From Duganella sp. Root336D2 (GTDB taxonomy: Bacteria > Pseudomonadota > Gammaproteobacteria > Burkholderiales > Burkholderiaceae_D): a stretch of 64,000 bases of DNA. The position numbers and the translations under genes are program-made. The DNA is taken from NCBI RefSeq assembly GCF_001425005.1, contig NZ_LMDB01000033.1:311238-375237 (forward strand). The letters run 5' to 3'. The notes below the pieces were generated by a model that had not been told where the DNA came from, did not search any database, and saw only the letters and a program-made list of their open reading frames with translations. Shown here piece after piece: positions 57,506-64,000 of this stretch (its first letter is position 1; every line of letters starts with the position of its first letter).

Positions 57506-57775
57506 ATGAACTTCATTATCTGGATTGTGATTGGCGGCATCCTGGGCTGGCTGGCCAGCCTGGTCATGAAAACGGACGCGCAACAGGGCATGTTCCTCAA
57601 CGTGGTGGTGGGTATTGTCGGCGCGCTCCTGGGCGGCTGGCTGCTGTCGCCGCTATTCGGGGCAGGCACCATCAATACGGACGATTTCAGTGTGCTGTCG
57701 CTGGCGGTATCGTTCCTCGGGGCGGTAATCCTGCTGGCGATTGTGAACCTGGTCTTCCGCGGACGCGTCAGGTAG
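57506..57775 (+). CDS. GlsB/YeaQ/YmgE family stress membrane protein
   Basis: An 89-aa protein with three membrane helices and the family pattern IIWIVIGGILGWLASLVM, then FLNVVVGIVGALLGGWLLSP and VSFLGAVILLAIVNLVFR. It is associated with general stress responses in many bacteria. The start is the ATG preceded by AAAGGGGG. A strong terminator follows 20 bases later. Confidence 0.92.
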   Translation: MNFIIWIVIGGILGWLASLVMKTDAQQGMFLNVVVGIVGALLGGWLLSPLFGAGTINTDDFSVLSLAVSFLGAVILLAIVNLVFRGRVR

Positions 57776-57795
57776 CACAAAAAGGTTCCTCACAG

Positions 57796-57824
57796 GCCAG
57801 CGCCGCGGCGCTGGCTTTTTTTTT
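57796..57824 (+). terminator. Rho-independent terminator after glsB-type gene
   Basis: GCCAGCGCC/GGCGCTGGC (57796-57804 with 57807-57815) forms a GC-rich hairpin followed by nine T (57816-57824). Confidence 0.9.
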
Positions 57825-57965
57825 CGCCGCGACCGACCCTCTCTCCGTGCGGAAAGTCCAACGCAGCACCAACTACCTGCACTTGCGCCAAGCGCAGTTT
57901 ATGCTGCAAAGCAACAATCCCATCCGCGCCCGAATTTTCTTCAGCTTTACGCCCTATTTTTGGTG

Positions 57966-57994
57966 TTGACGCCAGGCGTCGCCGTGCCGATACT
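57966..57994 (+). promoter_or_regulatory. Putative promoter of the S46 peptidase gene
   Basis: TTGACG (57966-57971), 17 bp, GATACT (57989-57994) lies 54 bases before the ATG at 58049. The rest of the 57776-58048 gap holds the glsB terminator and no other visible signal. Confidence 0.55.
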
Positions 57995-58048
57995 CTAGGG
58001 CGCCTGCGGCCCAGCCCCGCAGGCCACCAATACAACCCATTCAAGACC

Positions 58049-60211
58049 ATGAAAAAATCTCTCCTCGCGCTCGCCGTCCTGAGCACCACCTCCGCCGCCT
58101 TCGCAGACGAAGGCATGTGGATGCCGCAGCAGCTGCCACAAGTAGCCAAGCAACTGAAGGCCGCCGGCCTGAAGCTGGACCCAGCCTCGCTGACCAAGTT
58201 GACCGAGTTCCCGATGAATGCCATCGTGAGCCTGGGCGGCTGCTCCGCATCCTTCGTGTCGCCGCAAGGCCTGGTCGTGACCAACCACCACTGCGTGTAC
58301 AACAGCGTGGCGGTCAACTCCACCAAGGAACGCGACCTGCTGGCCAACGGCTTCGTGGCGCACAGCTTCGATGAAGAACTGCCGGCGTCCCCGGGCAGCC
58401 GCGTGTTCGTGACCAAGGAAGTGCTGAACGTCACCGACAAGATCATCACGCCGGAAGTCGCCAAGCTGCAGGGCAAGGCGCGCGTGGACGCGATCGAGAA
58501 GAACCAGAAAGCCCTGGTCGCAGAATGCGAAAAAGACGAAGGCCACCGCTGCACCGTGTCTTCCTTCTACGGCGGCCTGGAGTTCTACCAGATCAAGCAA
58601 CTGGAGATCCGCGACGTACGCCTGGTGCACGCACCGGCAGCCGGCGTCGGCAAATTCGGCGGCGACACCGACAACTGGATGTGGCCGCGCCACACCGGCG
58701 ACTACGGCTTCTACCGCGCGTACGTAAGCAAGGACGGCAAGGCTGCCGACTACTCCAAGGACAACGTACCGTACCAGCCTAAGTCCTTCCTGAAGCTGGC
58801 CAAGGAAGGCGTGAAAGAAGGCGACTTCGTGATGGTACTGGGCTACCCGGGCCGCACCAATCGCCATCGCCTGCCATCCGAAGTGTCGAGCACCTTCGGC
58901 TGGGAATACCCTGCCTTCATCCAGAACTCGAACGAGACCCTGGCAATCATCGACCGCGAAACCAAAGGCGACCGCGATGCGGCCCTGAAGGTAGCCGGCC
59001 AGGTAGCAAACATCAACAACTACTACAAGAACCGCAAGGGCATGTTGAACAGCTTCGAAGGCAGCGACATCCTCGAGCGCAAGACCAAAGAGCATGAAGC
59101 GCTGAAGGCATGGGTCAACGCCGATGCCAAGCGCAAGGCAGCCTTCGGCGCCGACCTGGAAAACGTCGAGAAGCTGATGGCGCAGCGTACCGCTGAAGCC
59201 AAGCGCGATTACTTCCTCGACAAGTCTGCGCCAACGCTGCTGAACGCAGCGCGCCTCATGTACCGCCTGGCCAACGAAAACGCCAAGCCCAACGCCGACC
59301 GCAAAGCCGGCTTCCAGGAACGGGATGCCAAGCGTATCAAGGCTTCCATCGAAGGCGTGAACAAGACTTACTCCGCCAAGGTGAACAAGGCCATCGTGCT
59401 GAACAACATGAAGCACTATGCCGCGCAGCCGGCGTCCGAGCACAACGCAGTGTTTGACGCCGCGATGGGCATCCAGGCCGGCATGAGCGAAGCCGAACTG
59501 TCCGCAGCACTGGACAAGCTGTACGCCGGCTCCAGGCTGGAAGACGCAGCCTTCCGCACCGAATGGCTGGGCAAGTCGGTCGCCGACTTCAAGGCCAGCG
59601 ACGACGCCTTCATCAAGGTTGCCGTAGCGCTGTACGACGACGCCATGAAGCGTGAAGCGGAAGAGGAAGAACTGGGTGGCAAGATCCAGCAAGCCTACGG
59701 CAACTACATGAAGGCCAAGATCGCCTACATGAACTCCAAAGGCCAGGCTGTATACCCGGATGCCAACAGCACCCTGCGCGTCACCTTCGGCAAGATCGCC
59801 GGCCGCGACACCGGCGCCGACGGTACCAGCGGCTGGTCCGCCTTCACCACCGTGGCCGGCGTGAAAGCCAAGGCCACCGGCGAAGGCGAGTTCAATGCGC
59901 CGCAAGCGCAGCTCGACGCGATCAACAAGAAGGAATTCGGCAAGTACCTCGATCCGAAGCTGAAGTCCGTGCCGGTGAATTTCCTGGCCACGCTGGACAT
60001 CACCGGCGGCAACTCCGGTTCCGCAGCGCTGAACTCGAAAGCCGAGCTGGTAGGCCTGGCCTTCGACGGCACGCTCGATTCGATCATCTCGGACTGGGAC
60101 TTCAACAAAGCCAAGACCCGCGACATCCAGGTCGACCTGCGTTACATGCTGTGGAACATGAAGTACATCGACAAGGCCGACAACCTGCTGAAGGAAATGA
60201 AGGCCGAATAA
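58049..60211 (+). CDS. S46 family dipeptidyl-peptidase (DPP7-like)
   Basis: A 720-aa exported serine exopeptidase that releases dipeptides. The signal peptide is MKKSLLALAVLSTTSAAFAD. Catalytic elements are His in LVVTNHHCVY (H80/H81), Asp in FGGDTDNWMWPRHTGDYG and Ser656 in DITGGNSGSAAL. The residue 18 after Ser656 is Gly674 in LAFDGTL. In Porphyromonas this position is Gly in DPP7 and Arg673 in acidic-specific DPP11, so hydrophobic rather than acidic P1 preference is expected. It is monocistronic with its own promoter and a palindromic element at its 3' end. Confidence 0.93.
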   Translation: MKKSLLALAVLSTTSAAFADEGMWMPQQLPQVAKQLKAAGLKLDPASLTKLTEFPMNAIVSLGGCSASFVSPQGLVVTNHHCVYNSVAVNSTKERDLLANGFVAHSFDEELPASPGSRVFVTKEVLNVTDKIITPEVAKLQGKARVDAIEKNQKALVAECEKDEGHRCTVSSFYGGLEFYQIKQLEIRDVRLVHAPAAGVGKFGGDTDNWMWPRHTGDYGFYRAYVSKDGKAADYSKDNVPYQPKSFLKLAKEGVKEGDFVMVLGYPGRTNRHRLPSEVSSTFGWEYPAFIQNSNETLAIIDRETKGDRDAALKVAGQVANINNYYKNRKGMLNSFEGSDILERKTKEHEALKAWVNADAKRKAAFGADLENVEKLMAQRTAEAKRDYFLDKSAPTLLNAARLMYRLANENAKPNADRKAGFQERDAKRIKASIEGVNKTYSAKVNKAIVLNNMKHYAAQPASEHNAVFDAAMGIQAGMSEAELSAALDKLYAGSRLEDAAFRTEWLGKSVADFKASDDAFIKVAVALYDDAMKREAEEEELGGKIQQAYGNYMKAKIAYMNSKGQAVYPDANSTLRVTFGKIAGRDTGADGTSGWSAFTTVAGVKAKATGEGEFNAPQAQLDAINKKEFGKYLDPKLKSVPVNFLATLDITGGNSGSAALNSKAELVGLAFDGTLDSIISDWDFNKAKTRDIQVDLRYMLWNMKYIDKADNLLKEMKAE

Positions 60212-60223
60212 GCCATACGGCCC

Positions 60224-60337
60224 AGCCCGTGTCACACCAGGGGGTCACACCCCAAGTGTGACACGAGCACAAGCATTCCGCGGCTGAGCCCGTGTCACCA
60301 TTGGGGTGTGACCCCAAGGTGTGACACGGGCTCAGCC
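60224..60337. repeat. Double palindromic element, GTGTCACAC family (copies 2 and 3)
   Basis: Two units. The first is AGCCCGTGTCACACC...GTGTGACACGAGC (60224-60268) with core GGGGTCACACCCC. The second is TGAGCCCGTGTCACC...GGTGTGACACGGGCTCA (60285-60334) with core GGGGTGTGACCCC. The cores are in opposite orientation. It fills the convergent junction between the S46 gene and the SMR gene, whose stop codon (TCA at 60332-60334) lies in the right arm. The same arms occur at 23634-23679. Confidence 0.85.
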
Positions 60338-60655
60338 GTTTGTGAGCTTGAGGCCGGCGATGCTGGCGATGATGGCGGCGATCAGCAGCAGCCGCAGCGG
60401 CGTGGCGCTTTCGCCGTATGCCACGATGCCTACCAGGGCGGCGCCCGCCGCTCCGATTCCCGTAAAGACTGCAAATGCCGTGCCCACTGGCAGCTGGCGC
60501 AAGGCCATTGTCAGCAGCACGATCGCGCCATTGGCGCAGGCCAAACCTGCCAGGCTGGGCCAGAGCCGCGTCCAGCCTTCGGCGTGCTTGAGCGCGACGG
60601 CCATGGCGATGTCCACCAGTGCCGCGGCCAGCAACAGGCCCCAGGCGGCGATCAT
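60332..60655 (-). CDS. SMR-family small multidrug transporter
   Basis: A 107-aa protein with four membrane helices in the EmrE/SugE pattern: LLLAAALVDIAMAVALKHAE, PVGTAFAVFTGIGAAGAALV and PLRLLLIAAIIASIAGLKL. The usual membrane Glu of helix 1 is Asp (DIAMAVALK). It would export cations or small metabolites as a dimer. The ATG overlaps the GST stop (ATGA), so the two are translated together. Confidence 0.88.
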   Translation of the reverse strand: MIAAWGLLLAAALVDIAMAVALKHAEGWTRLWPSLAGLACANGAIVLLTMALRQLPVGTAFAVFTGIGAAGAALVGIVAYGESATPLRLLLIAAIIASIAGLKLTNG

Positions 60656-61266
60656 GGCTTTGCCGCCGCCAGGCCGCGCTGCACGGCCGGACGCGCCGCG
60701 ATGCGTTCCACCCAATCCGCCACCGCCGGAAAATCGGCCAGCGTGACACCCAGCTCATGGTGCGAGCGTATCCACGGGAAGCTGGCAATATCCGCAATCG
60801 TGTATTCGTCGCCGGCCAGGTAGGCCTTGTCGCGCAGGCGCTCTTCCAACACGCCCAGCAGGCGCAGGGTTTCGCGGCCGTAGCGCTCCAGCGCCTGCTC
60901 GTTGCGCGGGCTGCCCTTGGCCACGCCATGGCGGAAGAACCACAACTGCCCCAGCATCGGTCCGATATGGGCTGCCTGCAGGAACAGCCATTGCAGCGCC
61001 ACGCTGCGCTCCACGCCGGAAGCCGGCAGCAGCTTGCCTGCCCTGTCGGCCAGGTGGATCAGGATCGCGCCGGATTCGAAGATCGGCGTGGTGTCATCGA
61101 CCAGAAGGGGAATCTTGTGGTTCGGGCTCATGACGCTGAACGGCGCCTGGTGCTGTTCGCCGGCCGACAGGTTCAGGTGGTGCACCTGGTGCGGCAGGCC
61201 GAGTTCTTCCAGCGCGATGGTGATCTTCTGCCCGTTGGGGGTATCTGCGGTGTACAGGATAAGCAT
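60652..61266 (-). CDS. Glutathione S-transferase, GstA/YghU-like
   Basis: A 204-aa GST with thioredoxin domain (MLILYTADTPNGQKITIALE, NHKIPLLVDD, FESGAILIHLAD) and C-terminal helices (YLAGDEYTIADIASFPWIRS). The TPNGQK loop resembles the YfcG/YghU subgroup, which reduces disulfides or conjugates electrophiles. It is the first gene of a GST-SMR pair and is divergent from a LysR gene 91 bases away. Confidence 0.9.
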   Translation of the reverse strand: MLILYTADTPNGQKITIALEELGLPHQVHHLNLSAGEQHQAPFSVMSPNHKIPLLVDDTTPIFESGAILIHLADRAGKLLPASGVERSVALQWLFLQAAHIGPMLGQLWFFRHGVAKGSPRNEQALERYGRETLRLLGVLEERLRDKAYLAGDEYTIADIASFPWIRSHHELGVTLADFPAVADWVERIAARPAVQRGLAAAKP

Positions 61267-61357
61267 GGTCGGCTCCTTTCGATAGTTGATGGAGTCCAGT
61301 GTATGCCCCGCAAAAACGCATTAGAATTCCCTAAAACAGCAGAACGGTTAAGCAAAT

Positions 61358-62257
61358 ATGCAGAAACTCGACTGGGAAGACTTGCGCTACTTTGCCGCCG
61401 TGGCGCGCGGCGGCTCGATCTCGGCGGCGGCGCGCGAGCTGGGCGTCAACCACTCCACCGTGCTGCGCCGGCTCGACAGCCTGGAGCAGTCGCTCGGCGT
61501 GCGCCTGTTCGAGCGGCTGCAGTCCGGCTACGTGATGACCGGCGCCGGCGAAACGCTGCGCGGCCGCCTCGGCTGCATCGAGGAGGAAATCGGCAGCGCC
61601 CAGCGCGAAGTGGGCGGCCTGGATGAAGAACTGCGCGGCAGCATCCGCCTGACTACGACCGACACGCTGGCGCATGGCCTGCTGATGCCTTACCTGCACC
61701 GCTTCCAGGAAGCCCATCCTGCGGTGCAGCTGCAGCTGGTCGTCAACAACAGCTTCCTCAACCTCACCCAGCGCGAAGCCGACATGGCGCTGCGCCCGTC
61801 GAACACGCCGCCGGCCAACCTGGTCGGGCGCAAGGTGGGGGCGCTGGCGACGGCGCTGTACGCCTCCCACGCCTACCTGCGCCGGGCCGACCGTGAAGGC
61901 ATCGCGCGCGACGACTGGGCGGCGCACCGCTGGGTGGTGCCGGACGATAGCCTGTCCCACCTGGCCGCCGCGCAATGGCTGGCCGCACATGTGCCGCCCT
62001 CGCAAGTTGCCGTGCGCACCGACAGCCTGGTGACCATGGTCGACGCCGCGCGCAACGGCATGGGCGTGGCGCCCCTGCTTTGCATGCTGGCCGACCGCGA
62101 GCGCACACTGGAACAGCTGGCGCCGCCCGATCCGCGCTTCCATACCCAACTCTGGGTGCTGAGCCACCGCGACCTGCGCAACGTGGCGCGCATCAAGGCC
62201 CTGAGCCAGTTCCTGTACGACGAGCTGCGACAGGACGCACATGTTTTCCCCGCTTGA
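61358..62257 (+). CDS. LysR-family transcriptional regulator
   Basis: A 299-aa regulator with N-terminal HTH (LRYFAAVARGGSISAAAREL, then NHSTVLRRLDSLEQSLGVRL) and a C-terminal substrate-binding domain. As is usual for LysR genes it may control the divergent GST-SMR pair or the FMN reductase gene 33 bases downstream. The 91-base spacer was not resolved into clear T-N11-A sites. The effector is unknown. Confidence 0.92.
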   Translation: MQKLDWEDLRYFAAVARGGSISAAARELGVNHSTVLRRLDSLEQSLGVRLFERLQSGYVMTGAGETLRGRLGCIEEEIGSAQREVGGLDEELRGSIRLTTTDTLAHGLLMPYLHRFQEAHPAVQLQLVVNNSFLNLTQREADMALRPSNTPPANLVGRKVGALATALYASHAYLRRADREGIARDDWAAHRWVVPDDSLSHLAAAQWLAAHVPPSQVAVRTDSLVTMVDAARNGMGVAPLLCMLADRERTLEQLAPPDPRFHTQLWVLSHRDLRNVARIKALSQFLYDELRQDAHVFPA

Positions 62258-62290
62258 TGTACATTGTCAGTTTTACAAGGAGTCACACCC

Positions 62291-62854
62291 ATGACCAAGA
62301 AAATCGCCCTCATCGTCGGCAGCCTGCGCAAGGATTCGCTGAACCGCAAATTCGCCAACGCGCTGGTGGAAGTGGCGCCAGCCGAACTGCAATTCGAATT
62401 CGTCGACATCGGCGACCTGCCGCTGTACAACCAGGACCTGGACGACGCGCATACCCCGCCTGCGGCATGGACCGCCTTCCGCGACAAGCTGCGCAACGTG
62501 GACGGCATCGTGTTCGCCACGCCGGAATACAACCGCGCCATGCCGGGCGCGCTGAAGAACGCGATCGACGTCGGCTCGCGCCCATGGGGACACAGCATCT
62601 GGAACGCCAAACCGGTGGGCGTGATCTCCGCTTCCATCGGCGCGGTGGGCGGCTTCGCCGGCAACCATAACGTGCGCCAGACCATGGTGACCCTGAACGC
62701 GCCGGTCATGCCAGGCCCCGAGGTCTACATCGGCAACGGCAGCGCGCTGGTCGGCGAAGACGGCAAGGTCAATAACGACAAGACCAGGGAAGTGCTGGCC
62801 GGCTGGGCTGCCGCCTACGCGAAATGGGTCGAGGCGAACGGCCGCAAGGCGTAA
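62291..62854 (+). CDS. NADPH-dependent FMN reductase family protein
   Basis: A 187-aa flavodoxin-like reductase. The phosphate-binding opening is IALIVGSLRKDSLNRKFANA, and ATPEYNRAMPGALKNAIDVG is the FMN-binding loop. Homologues such as chromate or quinone reductases give a likely oxidative-stress or xenobiotic role. The start at 62291 is preceded by AAGGAG. It lies 33 bases downstream of the LysR gene. Confidence 0.92.
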   Translation: MTKKIALIVGSLRKDSLNRKFANALVEVAPAELQFEFVDIGDLPLYNQDLDDAHTPPAAWTAFRDKLRNVDGIVFATPEYNRAMPGALKNAIDVGSRPWGHSIWNAKPVGVISASIGAVGGFAGNHNVRQTMVTLNAPVMPGPEVYIGNGSALVGEDGKVNNDKTREVLAGWAAAYAKWVEANGRKA

Positions 62855-62904
62855 TTTGGTAAAATCGCTGACCTCCCCCACTGCAGAAACCTGAGATCCA
62901 GACC

Positions 62905-64000
62905 ATGCAAGAATTGCTCACGCCTTACGAAAAAGGCAACAAGAACCAGACTACCCTCTGGACCGAGTGCATCGCCTTCTACGAAGAACTGGCACGCCGC
63001 TTCCCGAATATCCTGAAATTTGAACAGGCAGCCGTATCGGACGGCGGCATCCCCCTGCATGTGGGCGTGGTCAGCGCCGACGGCGTTTTCGACCGCGAAA
63101 CGATCAAACGCGAAGGCCGTACGGTCTTCTTCAACAATAACGGCATCCACCCTGGCGAGCCGGAAGGCATCGACTCCTGCATGGCGACGGTGCGCGACCT
63201 GTGCTTCAAGCCGGAGCTGCTGGCCAGCCTGGGCAAGACCGTGCTGCTGTTCGTCCCGGTCTACAACGTGGACGGCTGCCTGAACCGGCAAAATACCTCG
63301 CGCGCCAACCAGGACGGGCCGGAGCTGTTCGGCTTCCGCGGCAACAGCCGCCACCTGGACCTGAACCGCGACTTCGTCAAATGCGACACGCTGAACGCGA
63401 AGTTCTTCAACCAGCTGATTACCGCCTGGGATCCGGACGTGATGGTCGACACCCACACCTCCAACGGCGCCGACTACAGCTACACCATGACCCTGATCCA
63501 TACCCAGTGCGACAAGCTGGGAGGCGAACTGGGCGAATTCCTGCGCGACACCATGCTGCCGCAGATTTACGCAGACATGGCCGCCGCCGGCTGGCCGACC
63601 TGCCCGTACGTGAATCCTGTGGTGGAAACGCCGGACGACGGCATCGCCGACTTCCTGGAAACCGCACGCTTCTCGACCGGCTTCACCGCACTGCATAACA
63701 TCATCGGCTTCATGCCGGAGACGCATATGCTGAAGCCTTACGCCGACCGCTACGAGTCGATGCGCGCCCTGGTCGACACCGTGCGCAACTTCACCGTCAA
63801 GCATGGCGAGCAGATCAAAGCCATGCGCGCCGCCACCAAGGCTGCGCAGCGCAAGCAGAAGGAATGGGCCGTCACCTGGCGCATGGATGAAGAGAATCCA
63901 GGCACCTTCCATTTCAAAGGCTATGAGGCGCAGCGCAGCCCGTCGCGGCTGGGCGACTACATCCGCCTGTCCTACGACCGCAGCAAGCCATGGGCGCGCG
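62905..64000 (+). CDS. M14 family zinc carboxypeptidase-like protein (truncated by window end)
   Basis: The first 365 codons of an M14 metallopeptidase or desuccinylase-like protein, continuing past the window. Zinc ligands are H82 and E85 in GIHPGEPEG and H184 in VDTHTSNG, in the order and spacing of the family. No signal peptide is seen. The C-terminal catalytic Glu is probably encoded past the window end. Substrate class (peptide versus N-acyl amino acid) is not readable. Confidence 0.88.
   Translation, partial: MQELLTPYEKGNKNQTTLWTECIAFYEELARRFPNILKFEQAAVSDGGIPLHVGVVSADGVFDRETIKREGRTVFFNNNGIHPGEPEGIDSCMATVRDLCFKPELLASLGKTVLLFVPVYNVDGCLNRQNTSRANQDGPELFGFRGNSRHLDLNRDFVKCDTLNAKFFNQLITAWDPDVMVDTHTSNGADYSYTMTLIHTQCDKLGGELGEFLRDTMLPQIYADMAAAGWPTCPYVNPVVETPDDGIADFLETARFSTGFTALHNIIGFMPETHMLKPYADRYESMRALVDTVRNFTVKHGEQIKAMRAATKAAQRKQKEWAVTWRMDEENPGTFHFKGYEAQRSPSRLGDYIRLSYDRSKPWAR

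Noticed and set aside
57995..60235. Long minus-strand frame (746 codons) opposite the S46 peptidase
   Set aside because: Shadow frame; the plus-strand peptidase has signal peptide, catalytic motifs and promoter.

Overview
The window looks like chromosomal DNA from a GC-rich betaproteobacterium of the family Oxalobacteraceae (Massilia, Duganella, Telluria or a relative). This is inferred from gene order and protein style: bamE-dapB-exbB-exbD, lptD-surA-pdxA-rsmA, nudJ-mnmA, a three-subunit transhydrogenase, and many TonB-dependent receptors. I see no tRNA, rRNA, CRISPR array, prophage or insertion sequence. Coding density is very high. Once starts are set, no gene-free stretch exceeds 300 bases.

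Layout. 1-5.9 kb: map, then a leftward operon bamE-dapB-exbB-exbD-barstar, then fur, then a HAD phosphatase with hrcA. 6.0-9.9 kb: two tandem paralogous lipoproteins with a terminator, then an O-antigen-ligase-like protein and a GT4 glycosyltransferase. 9.9-15.4 kb: envelope operon lptD-surA-pdxA-rsmA. 15.5-23.6 kb: rightward run amgK-murU-pepP-ubiH-like, a giant HEAT-repeat protein and a periplasmic binding-protein-like gene. 23.7-29.7 kb: pntAA-pntAB-pntB, nudJ-mnmA, an atypical receiver protein and a 5'-3' exonuclease. 29.7-31.8 kb: a NADAR gene behind the remnant of a PARG-like (TIGR02452) gene whose promoter and operator-like repeats survive, a GST and a group III truncated haemoglobin. 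31.8-35.1 kb: a degenerate EAL protein, a TonB-dependent receptor and a DUF2946 protein. 35.2-43.6 kb: iron block with feoAB, a Bfd-like ferredoxin, tonB, a PiuC-type hydroxylase, a siderophore receptor, bacterioferritin, an AraC regulator and a VOC protein, with three Fur-box-like sites. 43.6-52.2 kb: a sucrose utilisation locus resembling Xanthomonas sux, with a LacI regulator, TonB receptor, amylosucrase, MFS transporter and two fructokinases. 52.3-64 kb: GST, purB, cytochrome b561 with two YceI proteins, stress proteins, an S46 dipeptidyl-peptidase, GST/SMR with a divergent LysR gene, an FMN reductase and the start of an M14 peptidase.

The most unusual signal is a set of six intergenic elements built from nested palindromes, in three sequence families, that share GGGTC/GACCC-type cores. 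They sit directly at gene 3' ends and their termini often supply the stop codon of one or both neighbours. Every convergent gene junction in the window either has a gap of 5 bases or less (or an overlap), or holds one of these elements. The second notable signal is the decayed PARG-NADAR operon with its palindromic ACTTAGT/ACTAAGT promoter.
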